NCBI RefSeq assembly: GCF_001192835.1
Contig: NZ_DF968183.1
Coordinates: 620,001 to 684,000 of the forward strand
Direction of reading: 5' to 3'
DNA length: 64,000 nucleotides
Origin: Lentimicrobium saccharophilum
GTDB lineage: Bacteria > Bacteroidota > Bacteroidia > Bacteroidales > Lentimicrobiaceae
Shown here piece by piece: positions 16,589-26,325 of the stretch. The position numbers and the translations under genes were made by a program. The first letter of the stretch is position 1. Every line of letters starts with the position of its first letter. The notes under the pieces were generated by a model that saw only the letters and a program-made list of their open reading frames with translations, was not told where the DNA came from and searched no databases.

Positions 16589-19507
16589 ATGATCCCGGTT
16601 AACAAATGGAATGAACTAAGGTCCAGGCTTAAAGGCGATTTATTTACAGGCGACAGCATGCGGCTTCTCTATGCTACCGATGCTTCGGCCTACCGCGAAC
16701 TGCCTGCCGGGGTTTGCAGGCCAAAAGACGAGGACGACCTCAGGTTGCTGATTGACTTCGCCGCGAAGATGAAGATACCCCTTATCCCCAGAACTGCGGG
16801 TACATCACTTGCCGGGCAGGTGGTGGGCAGCGGACTGGTGGTGGATGTTTCCAGGTACATGACAGAGGTCATCGAGCTGAATGCGGAAGAGCGTTGGGTC
16901 AGGGTTCAGCCCGGTGTGGTGCTTGACGAACTGAATAAGATGGTTGAACCTTACGGACTTTTTTTCGGCCCTGAAACCTCCACCTCAAACCGCTGTATGA
17001 TCGGTGGCATGGTCGGCAACAACTCCTGTGGCTCCCACTCCCTGGTTTATGGCAGCACCCGCGATCACACCCTCGAAATCAAAGCCCTGCTCAGCGACGG
17101 TTCAGAAGCAACCTTCGGCCCTTTAAGCCCGGAAGCGTTTAACCAAAAGTGCTCGCTCGGCAATCTGGAAGGAAAAATCTACCGTTCTGTGCGCGACATG
17201 CTTGCGGATCCGGTAAATCAGCAGGAAATCCGTTCGCAGTATCCTGATCCTCAGATTGAAAGAAGAAACACAGGCTATGCGCTCGATCTGCTGCTTGATT
17301 CCGAACCTTTCACTCCGGACGCGCCACCCTTTAACTTTTGCCGGTTGCTGGCCGGTTCGGAAGGCACCCTGGCATTCAGCACCGAAATCAAACTTAACCT
17401 GGTTCCGCTGCCGCCCAAAGAAAAAGCCCTGATCTGCATTCATTGCGAAAAGCTGGAAGACGCCTTCAAGGGCAACCTGATCGCCCTCCGGCACAATCCG
17501 GTTGCCGTGGAACTGATCGACAACTACATTCTGGAGCGCACCAAAGACAACATTGAACAGCGTAAAAACCGGTTTTTCATCAAGGGTGAGCCGGCCGCCA
17601 TCCTGGTGGTGGAACTGGCGCTTGAATCCCGTGAAGCCATTGACATCCTGGCAGCAGCGCTTGAAGCCGATATGCGTAAGGAGGGTTATGGATATCATTT
17701 CCCGGTGGTTTACGGCAATGATATAAATAAAGTGTGGGCCCTGCGGAAAGCCGGGCTGGGACTGCTCTCCAACGTCCCAGGTGATGCAAAACCGGTGGCC
17801 GTCATCGAAGATACCGCGGTAAATCCGGCCGTGCTGCCCGATTACATGGCCGACTTCAGGCTTATGCTTGAAAAACTGGGACTTGATTGCGTGTTTTACG
17901 CCCATATTGCCACCGGAGAGCTGCACCTCCGTCCGGTGCTGAACCTCAAGGACCCTCGAGATGTGGAAATGTTTCATACCGTTGCCCTTGAAACGGCTAA
18001 ACTGGTAAAAAAATACCGGGGTTCACTCAGTGGCGAACATGGCGACGGCCGTCTGCGCGGAGAGTTTATCCCGCTGATGCTGGGGGAACACAATTACCGG
18101 TTGCTGAAAACCATCAAGCAAACCTGGGATCCGAACGATATTTTTAATCCGGGAAAGATTACCGACACCCCGCGGATGAATACCAGCCTTCGCTATGAAT
18201 CAGGGCAGGTCACCAGGGAAATTGACACCATTCTTGACTTTTCAGCCAATCAGGGCATACTGCGTGCGGTTGAACAATGCAACGGATCGGGAGACTGCCG
18301 GAAATCGGAGATATTTGCAGGCACCATGTGCCCCAGTTATCAGGCCACCCGCGACGAAAACGCCACCACCCGTGCCAGGGCCAATATCCTCAGGGAATTT
18401 CTGACGCGCAGCAACAAAGAAAATCCCTTTGACCACCGGGAGATCTATGAAATTATGGATTTGTGCCTGTCGTGCAAAGGATGTAAATCGGAATGTCCGT
18501 CGAATGTGGATATAGCCAAATACAAAGCGGAATTTCTTCAGCATTATTACGATGCCAACGGTATTCCGCTGCGTACCCGCATGATCGCTTACATTACTTC
18601 TTTTAACAAACTGGGAAGCCTGGTTCCGGGTGTTTATAATTTCTTCCTGAAGAATCCGGCTTTATCGGGAATGCTTAAAAAAGCACTTGGTTTTGCTCCC
18701 CAAAGGTCTATCCCATTGCTTTACAAGACTACGCTCAGGGCCTGGCAGCGGAAGAACAGGAATAATCCGGCCGATGGACGGCTGGTTTATCTTTTTGCGG
18801 ATGAATTTACGAACTATAACGATGTTGAGGTCGGCATCAGCGCCATCCGCGCCTTAAACAGACTGGGTTACAGGGTTGAAATTCCGGAACACGCCGAAAG
18901 CGGACGCACATTTCTGAGCAAAGGCCTTTTGCGCAAAGCCAGGAAACTGGCAGAGAAAAATATTGCATTGCTTTCACCGGTCATCTCCGCTGAAACCCCG
19001 CTGATCGGAATAGAGCCCTCCGCTATTCTGACATTCAGGGATGAATATCCTGACCTGACAACCGGAGTGACAAAGGAAAAAGCTAAAGCCCTTGGAGCAA
19101 ACTGCCTGCTGTTTGAGGACTTCATCATGCAGGAATTCAACGCCGGCCGAATCAGCAAAACGGCATTTACAACCTCTGCAGAGAAAATCAGGCTGCACGG
19201 ACACTGTCACCAGAAATCCCTGGCCGGCACAGCATCCACCAAACTGATGCTTACGCTGCCCGAAAATTACCGGGTTGAAGAAATCAAATCGGGATGCTGC
19301 GGCATGGCCGGCTCTTTTGGATATGAGGCTGAGCATTATGAAGTTTCGATGAAAGTCGGAGAGCTGGTATTGTTTCCCGAGGTGCGCAAAACAGACGCGA
19401 AGACCATCATTGCTGCCCCCGGCACAAGCTGCCGCCACCAGATCAGCGATGGTACCGGCCGTAAAGCACTGCACCCGGTTGAGATATTCTATGAAAGTAT
19501 TCTTTAG
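16589..19507 (+). CDS. FAD-linked and Fe-S oxidoreductase (GlcD-GlpC fusion, D-lactate dehydrogenase-like)
   Basis: 972 residues. The N-terminal half is a PCMH-type FAD-binding domain (about 40-250; IPLIPRTAGTSLAGQVVGSG, then GPETSTSNRCMIGGMVGNNS) plus the FAD-oxidase C domain ending near SGEHGDGRLRGEF. A ferredoxin-like part follows with CNGSGDCRKS and CLSCKGCKSECPSNVD (about 550-645). The C-terminal part has CCG-type motifs (HGHCHQKSL and SGCCGMAGSFGYE). This is the single-chain version of separate GlcD and GlpC/LldE-type subunits, oxidising D-lactate, glycolate or a similar 2-hydroxy acid; the exact substrate cannot be read. No signal peptide is present, so it is cytoplasmic or membrane-peripheral. 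It appears to be a single-gene unit. Confidence 0.92.
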   Translation: MIPVNKWNELRSRLKGDLFTGDSMRLLYATDASAYRELPAGVCRPKDEDDLRLLIDFAAKMKIPLIPRTAGTSLAGQVVGSGLVVDVSRYMTEVIELNAEERWVRVQPGVVLDELNKMVEPYGLFFGPETSTSNRCMIGGMVGNNSCGSHSLVYGSTRDHTLEIKALLSDGSEATFGPLSPEAFNQKCSLGNLEGKIYRSVRDMLADPVNQQEIRSQYPDPQIERRNTGYALDLLLDSEPFTPDAPPFNFCRLLAGSEGTLAFSTEIKLNLVPLPPKEKALICIHCEKLEDAFKGNLIALRHNPVAVELIDNYILERTKDNIEQRKNRFFIKGEPAAILVVELALESREAIDILAAALEADMRKEGYGYHFPVVYGNDINKVWALRKAGLGLLSNVPGDAKPVAVIEDTAVNPAVLPDYMADFRLMLEKLGLDCVFYAHIATGELHLRPVLNLKDPRDVEMFHTVALETAKLVKKYRGSLSGEHGDGRLRGEFIPLMLGEHNYRLLKTIKQTWDPNDIFNPGKITDTPRMNTSLRYESGQVTREIDTILDFSANQGILRAVEQCNGSGDCRKSEIFAGTMCPSYQATRDENATTRARANILREFLTRSNKENPFDHREIYEIMDLCLSCKGCKSECPSNVDIAKYKAEFLQHYYDANGIPLRTRMIAYITSFNKLGSLVPGVYNFFLKNPALSGMLKKALGFAPQRSIPLLYKTTLRAWQRKNRNNPADGRLVYLFADEFTNYNDVEVGISAIRALNRLGYRVEIPEHAESGRTFLSKGLLRKARKLAEKNIALLSPVISAETPLIGIEPSAILTFRDEYPDLTTGVTKEKAKALGANCLLFEDFIMQEFNAGRISKTAFTTSAEKIRLHGHCHQKSLAGTASTKLMLTLPENYRVEEIKSGCCGMAGSFGYEAEHYEVSMKVGELVLFPEVRKTDAKTIIAAPGTSCRHQISDGTGRKALHPVEIFYESIL

Positions 19508-19853
19508 GGAAAATCATATCTCCTGATGCCGGTGGACAGGCGCAAAGTCCGCAACTCCCGGCATTTGATGTACATAACCGGTAACCGGTTTATTCGATAA
19601 ATTCAGCCCTGGCACATACAGGCAGATGCTATTACGCTGACTGCGGAAATGAAATTCAGTGCCGGACCGGTTAAGTTCACGGGTATACATCTGTTTTCGG
19701 CAGCGGTTATATGCTCCGTTACCTTCCCAGTTCATGCAGCAAGTCCTTTATATCCTTCCAGACAGGATATAAGCGTATTTTCCAGAGCCTTTATCCCGGA
19801 AACCCTGCCGCGACCATTATACTCCAGCAGACACCCTGAACAATCACCAACTT
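19508..19853. other. Intergenic stretch between convergent genes
   Basis: No gene is supported here. A forward open frame (19649-19861) has no recognisable content. AACCGGTAACCGGTT near 19577 is a small tandem of AACCGGT. I do not see a T-rich hairpin that would end the oxidoreductase gene. Confidence 0.5.
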
Positions 19854-20033
19854 TTAATTGAAAACCGAAATCAACAATTTATCAATCAAGGTCAGATGGT
19901 TGATGGCGTCGTGAAGAAGGTTCAGCCGGTGTTCCATTTCAATTTTCTCCGGAATCCCGTCATCCTGCAGAAGGTCAGTAATTTCATGCTGATGCAGTGA
20001 AAGTAAAAATGCCAAGCGCCGGTTTTCGCTCAT
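19854..20033 (-). CDS. Small helical protein of unknown function (uncertain)
   Basis: The frame from the ATG at 20033 encodes 59 residues (MSENRRLAFLLSLHQHEITD... ending LIDKLLISVF) that look mostly alpha-helical, with regular leucines and a charged surface. An in-frame upstream ATG at 20069 would add 12 residues. It lies 62 bases (or 26 bases) after the DUF2490 gene on the same strand, so it could be the last gene of that group. I recognise no family, and a short chance frame remains possible. Confidence 0.35.
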   Translation of the reverse strand: MSENRRLAFLLSLHQHEITDLLQDDGIPEKIEMEHRLNLLHDAINHLTLIDKLLISVFN

Positions 20034-20095
20034 AATGTTGCTTAAGCAGGTGATGGCCAGGCGAAGCACTTTTCTGAAACCAGGAGACAGTACAG

Positions 20096-20788
20096 CTAGA
20101 TTTCAATAAAGATATTCAAGGTCATCCAATAACTGTGTCGCGGACTATTGCTTACAAATGAATTAAGCCTGTAATCAGGACCTGTTTCTATTTTAAAGTT
20201 GTCGGTTATATCATAACCCAGCAACGGCACCAATCTTATTTCAAGGTCGTAGTCCTTTGCCTGAAAACTATTTACATATTCATTATTTACTTTTACATAA
20301 AATTCTCCGCGGTCAACCGATTCGCCGTTTAAAGGCAACTCCGACGAAATCCGGTACCGGATCCTGATTTCAGGTTTTTCACTTTCCGAAAAAGTCTGAT
20401 CACTCATAAACCGGTGCGCCAGACGAAATGCCGCAAACTTTTGGACAATAATAAAATGTTGTATTAAGCGGTGAGATATCTCACCATCTTCAATCCTCAT
20501 CAGGTATCCGCCTGCAATTCTTGAATTCAACCCGACCTTTTTAGCTGCTATCATGGATAAGTCGGTAAGCACATACCTGTATTCGTTTACTGCATCTCCG
20601 TTCACTGCACCGCTCCTAAAAAGCTGCCGCGATTCTGCTTTCGCATTGAGTGACCAGTTGTTTTTCAGCGCACTGTTTAAATTCAGTGATGGCATGATAC
20701 CAAACCGATAGGTAGCCTGTGCAAATACAGCACTCTTGACCTGTATAAGCACAACTAAAATGATAAATAACAAGGCTTTAGTATTCAA
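20096..20788 (-). CDS. DUF2490 outer-membrane protein
   Basis: 230 residues with a signal peptide ending in VFAQA. The mature part is rich in amphipathic strands and contains the blocks expected of DUF2490: NNWSLNAKAESRQLF, LIQHFIIVQKF, RLAHRFMSDQTF, RIRYRISSELPLNG and FKIETGPDYRLNSF, ending in the aromatic strand YWMTLNIFIEI. DUF2490 proteins are predicted small outer-membrane barrels in Bacteroidota without a known role. Its start overlaps the end of the upstream secreted protein gene by 11 bases, so the two are translationally coupled. Confidence 0.85.
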   Translation of the reverse strand: MNTKALLFIILVVLIQVKSAVFAQATYRFGIMPSLNLNSALKNNWSLNAKAESRQLFRSGAVNGDAVNEYRYVLTDLSMIAAKKVGLNSRIAGGYLMRIEDGEISHRLIQHFIIVQKFAAFRLAHRFMSDQTFSESEKPEIRIRYRISSELPLNGESVDRGEFYVKVNNEYVNSFQAKDYDLEIRLVPLLGYDITDNFKIETGPDYRLNSFVSNSPRHSYWMTLNIFIEI

Positions 20789-21356
20789 GGTGGCTGCTGT
20801 TTTTAAAAACTATTTCTGAAACGGAGATCAGTTTGCCCTTATCATCAAAAAGATATTCGAAAAGTCCGGCCTGCTTTTCCTGGCTGCATCTAACAATAAG
20901 TTCATAGTTAATGGTAATGGATGGATTAAGGTTATTCGTGGTTAATCCGGAAAGCAGATCAGACTCACTACCCGTGTATTGCCGCTGGACTTTTACGATG
21001 CTGAATTTTTTACAATCTGTACTAAGTTGCAGATAAACTGAATCTTTCAGTTCAGGCTGCAGTTCATTCAGGTCAGTTTCAATTTCTACGTCCTCAATAT
21101 TTCCGACTGCATCAAATTCTATACTATACCGGGCTTGATTAAGACTGAATTTTGCCTCGAAACTTGTGGCGGTGAGACTTTCTTCCTTATACCACTTTAC
21201 CTTAGACTGTATTTTCAGGGAATCTATGAACAGCCGGGCTTTATCCGGGACCTGACCTGGTTTAATACGACTTTCCTTTTCAAATTTAGCCTGGGCAAAC
21301 AAACTACCTGTAAGGCAAAAAGCTATCAGCAACAGTATAAAAGACAGTCTATTCAT
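20778..21356 (-). CDS. Secreted protein of unknown function upstream of DUF2490 gene
   Basis: 192 residues with a clear signal peptide (MNRLSFILLLIAFCLTGSLFAQA). The mature part starts with a PepSY- or putative beta-lactamase-inhibitor-like stretch (KVKWYKEESLTATSFEAKFSLNQARYSIEFDAVGNIEDVEIE), which resembles the periplasmic folds that read a peptide strand and then a DVEIE edge strand; this is only a resemblance. The C-terminal half (TINYELIVRCSQEKQAGLFEYLFDDKGKLISV) repeats the strand-turn-strand motif. It is the first gene of a reverse-strand pair with DUF2490. I cannot name a family with confidence. Confidence 0.75.
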   Translation of the reverse strand: MNRLSFILLLIAFCLTGSLFAQAKFEKESRIKPGQVPDKARLFIDSLKIQSKVKWYKEESLTATSFEAKFSLNQARYSIEFDAVGNIEDVEIETDLNELQPELKDSVYLQLSTDCKKFSIVKVQRQYTGSESDLLSGLTTNNLNPSITINYELIVRCSQEKQAGLFEYLFDDKGKLISVSEIVFKNSSHLEY

Positions 21357-21860
21357 CAGTTTTATTTGTATTTAGCAAGGTGTGAAACAAACCGTCCGGC
21401 CGCTTAATTTGTTCATCAACACCTGTTAATTCTGTTTCCGGGTGCAATGGCCTGATACGCTGAAACAGAAATATCTCAGAACTATTTATTACGGAACGTA
21501 TTGGACTATATATCATTATTTTACTTAAACCGACCATTTTGATTCAGACCGCACACCATCTGATAAATATCAGATTTCGATTTATCTACCGGAGCGGATC
21601 GAAAGTTATATTCATTTGTCAATATTGAATTTTTCCGCTAAGCTTATTCTATATCCGCGAATCTTCTGCCGGTTTTTTAAATCATAAAAATGATGACCGG
21701 GGAAAGTTCAATAAGAAGGCGATCAATCATTCACAAAGCAAATAATTTGCCATTTAGTTTTTAACTAATTATAATACAGAATTTTAAGTTAAAAAACTTT
21801 AAGGCTTTAATTTTGTTATTTACGATGACTCCGATTAATCACAAGCAAAACCCACAAACC
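21357..21860. other. Divergent intergenic region
   Basis: This region separates the reverse-strand DUF2490 pair from the forward T9SS gene. It is AT-rich. A reverse frame (21349-21537) overlaps the downstream start by 8 bases but has no recognisable content. The only regulatory signal I support is the TAATTTTG box at 21808-21815. Confidence 0.5.
21808..21815 (+). promoter_or_regulatory. Bacteroidota -7 promoter box before the TGA-interrupted T9SS gene
   Basis: TAATTTTG matches TAnnTTTG and lies 45 bases before the ATG at 21861. The presence of an intact promoter box suggests the gene is or was recently expressed. Confidence 0.5.
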
Positions 21861-22667
21861 ATGAAAAAAACCTACTATTTATTATCCATACCGGTTGCAC
21901 TGCTTCTGCTGGGGCTAACCCAATCCTTTTCGTGAGGGGAGCACGGGACCAGGACTCCGACCGGGGCTCCTGCGGGTCATACCGGATCGCCGGGTGACGG
22001 CCAGAACTGCACGGTCTGCCATGGAGGTACCGCCACCCAGGTCAGCGGCATTCTTAATTCCGATGTGCCCGCATCAGGATACCTAGCCGGACAAACCTAT
22101 AACTTTACAGTAACCCTTTCGGGAACAGGTCGTAAAGGTTTTCAGGCAAGTCCGCAAAACCAGGCCGGTGATCAGCTTGGCACACTCACTGCAGGTACCG
22201 GAAATAAGCTGGTAGGATTCAACAATAAATATGTTACCCATTCGGCTGCACAGAATACACAGACGGCAACCTGGAACTTCCAGTGGACAGCCCCGGCGGT
22301 TCCCGGGACAGGCAATGTTACCATGTACATTGCAGGGGTGATATCACAACCGAATGTCAGGCTGTCATCACTGCTGCTTAATGAAAATTTTTCAGTTGGC
22401 ATCAGCGAAACTCAGGCCGGCATTTCAAGGATTTATCCGAATCCCGGTTCAGCATCGGTTTACCTGGATTTAGACCTGAATAAACCAGGAGTTGTTAAAG
22501 CTGAAATTTACACCCTCTCAGGCCGGTATACCGGTGCCGGAATTGAACAAACCAACGGTAGCGGCAGCAGCAACCTGGTGCTGAACCATCAACTTCCGCA
22601 AGGTACATATATCCTGAGGATTTATACCCCCGACGGACTTGCAAACCGGAAAATTGTCGTGCTTTAG
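21861..22667 (+). pseudogene. Reeler-like (choice-of-anchor V) T9SS protein with in-frame TGA
   Basis: The ATG at 21861 begins a signal peptide (MKKTYYLLSIPVALLLLGLT, QSFS) that is cut by a TGA at 21933-21935, codon 25. The same frame then stays open for 243 codons to the TAG at 22665-22667. After the TGA come GAPAGHTGSPGDG, a CTVCH motif, a beta-sandwich domain typical of Reeler-like/choice-of-anchor V proteins, and a T9SS sorting domain (IYPNPGSASVYLDLDL to RKIVVL). Reading through would give 268 residues. TGA is used as a normal stop elsewhere in the window (lplA, susC), so code reassignment is excluded. A nonsense mutation or a sequence error is most likely. No downstream start retains a signal peptide. 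Confidence 0.8.
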
Positions 22668-22691
22668 TTACAGCAATATCTTTTATCCCGG

Positions 22692-22727
22692 CGGCCATTT
22701 TCAGCAATGAATCTGGCCGTTTTTATT
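22692..22727 (+). terminator. Rho-independent terminator after the TGA-interrupted T9SS gene
   Basis: CGGCCA pairs with TGGCCG around a 16-base loop and is followed by TTTTTATTT. It lies 25 bases after the stop codon and separates this gene from susC. Confidence 0.8.
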
Positions 22728-22927
22728 TGAATGACGAAATGAACACCCGGGAATTTATGGACTGAATTGAATTTCCCGTTTTTGTTAATAAAATTTCGGT
22801 CATCAATGGCAAAAAAAATCCTGTCAACAATATACTTAAATAATATTTTTATTAAGTTTACATCCTTAATCAAATGATGTTCATCATTCCAGGTCGATTC
22901 AAACTTTTCAAACTCAACCCCTGACCA

Positions 22928-25900
22928 ATGACATGTATCGCTAAGATTGCACCATTGTTGTTCCTGACATTCCTGATTACTTCAATCCGTGCGCAAACCA
23001 TTTCCGGTGTTGTGAGAGGGGCCGACGACGGGCAGACACTTCCCGGGGTAAGCATATTGATCAAAGGCACAACGCAGGGCACTGCCACCGATGTGAATGG
23101 CCGGTACAGCATCGACGTGCCGGGGAAACAGACCGTGCTGGTATTCAGTTTTATCGGTTACAGCACCACCGAGATTCAGGCAGGCAACCGCGCCACTATT
23201 GATGTTTCACTCGTACCGGAAGCCCGGCGCCTGGAAGAGGTAGTGGTTACAGCCCTAGGGGTTAAACGGGAGAAAAGGGAGATCGGCTATTCATCAGAAA
23301 AGATGAATACCAGCGAAATCCTGCGTTCATCAACGCCCAATGTAATCGGAGCCCTGGCAGGCCGGAGCGCAGGGGTGCAGATATCGCAGGGCGACGGCGT
23401 TGAAGGCGGTTCCACACGCATTGTAATCCGAGGCAACAACAACCTCGCCCGCAATAACCAACCCCTGATTGTGGTTGACAATGTACCGCTTGACAATAAT
23501 CCGGGGCTTGACAATATCGGCCGGGGCGTGGACTGGGGAAATGGAATAGCCGACATCAACCCGTTTGATATTGAAGACTATACAGTTCTTAAAGGCGGAG
23601 CCGCTTCGGCGCTTTATGGCGAACGCGGAGCCAACGGAGTCATACTCATTACCACCAAAAGGGGCAAAAAGCAACAGGGTTTGGGTGTTACCTATAATTA
23701 CACCGTCAAAATGAGCGACCCTTACCGTTACCGAGAAGTGCAGAACAAATACGGTCACGGCGGGCCCGTTTCCCTCACCGAACCAGTTTTTCCGGTGGAT
23801 GAAAACGGAACCCTGCTCTACCCCGGGATATATGGCAACGACCAGCTGATCCTGGATCAGGACGGGACAACCTCCACCACCTCGCAGGAATTCGGGTATT
23901 ATGGCTCTGCCGTTTCATGGGGACCTGAAATGAAAGGACAACTGATCAAATGGTGGGACGGCGAAATGCGCAATTACACTCCCCAGCCGGATAACCTCTC
24001 AATGCCTTTCAGGCAGGGCATCACCCAAACGCATAATGTTTCGGTGCAGGGAGGCAATGACAAGGGGACCATCCGGCTTTCGATGACAAACCAGGACCAC
24101 ACCCCCATCATCAACAACAGCAATTACAACCGCACCACCATTAATTTCGGGACAAACATCAAGATATCAGAGAAGCTCAGGGCCGATGCAACGCTTACTT
24201 ACGTGAAATTCAAACGCAAAAACAGTCCCATGATCGGCGAAGACGGCAACTCTTTCAGCAAAGGCTTTCTCTATTCATGGCCACGCAGTTACCAGGGCAT
24301 TGACCGGGATACATACCAGATGCCTGACGGATCGCGCAACCTGCTTGATGGTTATCCGTTTTTGTATGTGGACCGGTATATCTGGTGGAATTATTACAAC
24401 AACAATACCTGGCAGGACCGCGACAAATATACCGGTGCGATTGCCTTAACCTGGGACATCACTCCGTGGCTGAATGCCACCGGCCGAATAGGAAGAGATT
24501 ATTCAGTGGAACAATTTACCTCAAAGAATAAACCTGTTGATTTCATTGGAATGCTCGGTGGCGGCTACAGCAACAGCCTTGCCAGGAATACAAACGACAA
24601 TATGGAGGTGCTGCTCACCGCCGAAAAGAAGGAAATCCTGGGTTCAGGAATCAATGTCAGGCTGAGTGCCGGCAGCAGCCGCTGGGACTACAATGCATAC
24701 GGCATTGCAGGAAAATCAGGCACCTGGTATTATCCCAACATGTATACTTTTTTCAACTTTACCGATTATATCTTCGAAACCGATGACGACGGAAACTCCA
24801 TGGTGATCAACCCTGGCAGCGGTGATGCCGGCTTGCAACTGATCCCCTCCGAAACCATCCTGAGGCAGCGTACAAATTCAGTTTTTTCTTTCCTTAACCT
24901 GTCATACAAAAACTATCTGTTTTTAGAATTGACAGGCCGTAATGACTGGTCGTCAACCCTGCCTTCAAACAATAACTCCTACTTTTATCCATCAGCATCA
25001 CTGAGCTTTATCGCCAGTGAAGCGTTTAAATTTGAAAATAAACTACCCTGGCTCAACTTTATGAAAATCAGGGGAGGCATTGCGCAAACGGCCAGTCCGG
25101 CCATGGCCTATCAGAAGAATTTCTATTACAACAGCAGCCTTTTTGGCGGACAGCAAGCCAGTTTTCTGCCGGATGTAATCCCACCCTTTGAGTTGAAACC
25201 ACAGTTCGTTACCGGATACGAATCAGGCATCACCCTGGGTTTCTTCGACAACCGCATTGATGTGGATTTTACCTGGTACTATCAGCATTCGTTTGACCAG
25301 ATCCTCAGTCTGCCCGTGCCCGTAAGTTCAGGATCATACAACATTACTATAAACCGCGGCGAACTATCAAACAAAGGATTTGAAATTATACTCAATACCG
25401 TTCCCCTTCAGACCCGTAATTTTATCCTGAAGGCCGGTCTGAACCTAGCGCGTAACCGCAACCGTATCCTCAGCCTTGGCGGATATTCCGACACCTATCA
25501 CCTGGCCGATATCTGGGGTCTGAACGGCCCTGCAATGGAACTTTACGAAGGCAGCGAATATGGCACCATTACCGGATATGATTATGTTTATGATGCCAAC
25601 GGCAACCGTATCCTGAACGATGCAGGCACCCATTACAAAATAACCGACACCCGCGTGCCCATCGGCAATGCCTCGCCGGACTTTATCGGTGGCTTTACTA
25701 CTGAATGGATATTCAGGAATATCAAAATCAGCACCCTTATTGATACAAAATGGGGCGGTGATATCTACTGCGGTTCATGGGTGATTTCACAGCAGACCGG
25801 ACAAAGCCCGTCAACGCTGCTGGAACGCGACGGAGGCGGCCTCCCGTATACTGATCCCGACGGGATTACACGAAACGTCGGGGTTGTGCTGGAAGGGGTC

Positions 25901-26254
25901 TATGAAGACGGAACCGTTAATGACAAGGTTGTTCATTATTACTATAAATACCTTCCCAATGCGGGTGGATGGGGCAAATTCGTCTCTACGCCGGGCATAC
26001 TGGAGAATACCTGGGTAAAAATGCGCGAAATCTCTGTAAGCTACTCCCTGCCGGCTTCAATATTAAAGAAAACCAGGGTTTTCCAAAGCCTTACCCTTTC
26101 GGTTACCGGCCGCGACCTTTTCTATATTTATACCACACTGCCTGATAAAATCAATCCGGAAGGGATTATGGGGTCAGGAAATGCCCAGGGTTTTGAATGG
26201 GCATCATTCCCGGGAGTAAGGTCATTTACATTTGGCGCCAGCGCTACCTTCTGA
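22928..26254 (+). CDS. SusC/RagA-family TonB-linked outer-membrane transporter
   Basis: 1108 residues. A signal peptide (ending TSIRAQ) is followed by a carboxypeptidase-regulatory-like domain (about 24-98; ISGVVRGADDGQTLPGVSILIKG), the TonB-box region LEEVVVTALG, a plug domain (SAGVQISQGDGVEGGSTRIVIRG and NQPLIVVDNVPLDN) and a 22-strand barrel ending in FTFGASATF. No STN domain for anti-sigma signalling is present, so it is a transport-only type. It imports oligosaccharides or peptides across the outer membrane together with the SusD-like lipoprotein 71 bases downstream. A near-consensus TAAGTTTA lies at 22853-22860. Substrate: possibly glycoprotein-derived glycans, inferred from the PNGase F-like neighbour. 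Confidence 0.95.
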   Translation: MTCIAKIAPLLFLTFLITSIRAQTISGVVRGADDGQTLPGVSILIKGTTQGTATDVNGRYSIDVPGKQTVLVFSFIGYSTTEIQAGNRATIDVSLVPEARRLEEVVVTALGVKREKREIGYSSEKMNTSEILRSSTPNVIGALAGRSAGVQISQGDGVEGGSTRIVIRGNNNLARNNQPLIVVDNVPLDNNPGLDNIGRGVDWGNGIADINPFDIEDYTVLKGGAASALYGERGANGVILITTKRGKKQQGLGVTYNYTVKMSDPYRYREVQNKYGHGGPVSLTEPVFPVDENGTLLYPGIYGNDQLILDQDGTTSTTSQEFGYYGSAVSWGPEMKGQLIKWWDGEMRNYTPQPDNLSMPFRQGITQTHNVSVQGGNDKGTIRLSMTNQDHTPIINNSNYNRTTINFGTNIKISEKLRADATLTYVKFKRKNSPMIGEDGNSFSKGFLYSWPRSYQGIDRDTYQMPDGSRNLLDGYPFLYVDRYIWWNYYNNNTWQDRDKYTGAIALTWDITPWLNATGRIGRDYSVEQFTSKNKPVDFIGMLGGGYSNSLARNTNDNMEVLLTAEKKEILGSGINVRLSAGSSRWDYNAYGIAGKSGTWYYPNMYTFFNFTDYIFETDDDGNSMVINPGSGDAGLQLIPSETILRQRTNSVFSFLNLSYKNYLFLELTGRNDWSSTLPSNNNSYFYPSASLSFIASEAFKFENKLPWLNFMKIRGGIAQTASPAMAYQKNFYYNSSLFGGQQASFLPDVIPPFELKPQFVTGYESGITLGFFDNRIDVDFTWYYQHSFDQILSLPVPVSSGSYNITINRGELSNKGFEIILNTVPLQTRNFILKAGLNLARNRNRILSLGGYSDTYHLADIWGLNGPAMELYEGSEYGTITGYDYVYDANGNRILNDAGTHYKITDTRVPIGNASPDFIGGFTTEWIFRNIKISTLIDTKWGGDIYCGSWVISQQTGQSPSTLLERDGGGLPYTDPDGITRNVGVVLEGVYEDGTVNDKVVHYYYKYLPNAGGWGKFVSTPGILENTWVKMREISVSYSLPASILKKTRVFQSLTLSVTGRDLFYIYTTLPDKINPEGIMGSGNAQGFEWASFPGVRSFTFGASATF

Positions 26255-26325
26255 ACCTGGCAGATAAAGCGTGAAATCAGGATGTAATTCAAAGGGAAAA
26301 GCCTAAATCAAGAAAAAACTTCAAT

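Noticed and set aside
17123-17977. Long reverse frame (284 codons) opposite the FAD/Fe-S oxidoreductase
   Set aside because: It is antisense to a well-conserved FAD domain and has no recognisable content.
19649-19861. Forward 70-codon frame between convergent genes
   Set aside because: No recognisable content and it runs into the end of the opposite small frame.
21349-21537. Reverse 62-codon frame overlapping the start of the unknown secreted protein
   Set aside because: The 8-base overlap resembles coupling, but the peptide has no recognisable pattern and no promoter box; I could not support it.
21933-21975. Selenocysteine insertion at the TGA of the T9SS gene
   Set aside because: The downstream GC-rich hairpin lacks the spacing and loop of a bacterial SECIS element, and the position is in a linker where selenocysteine has no evident role.
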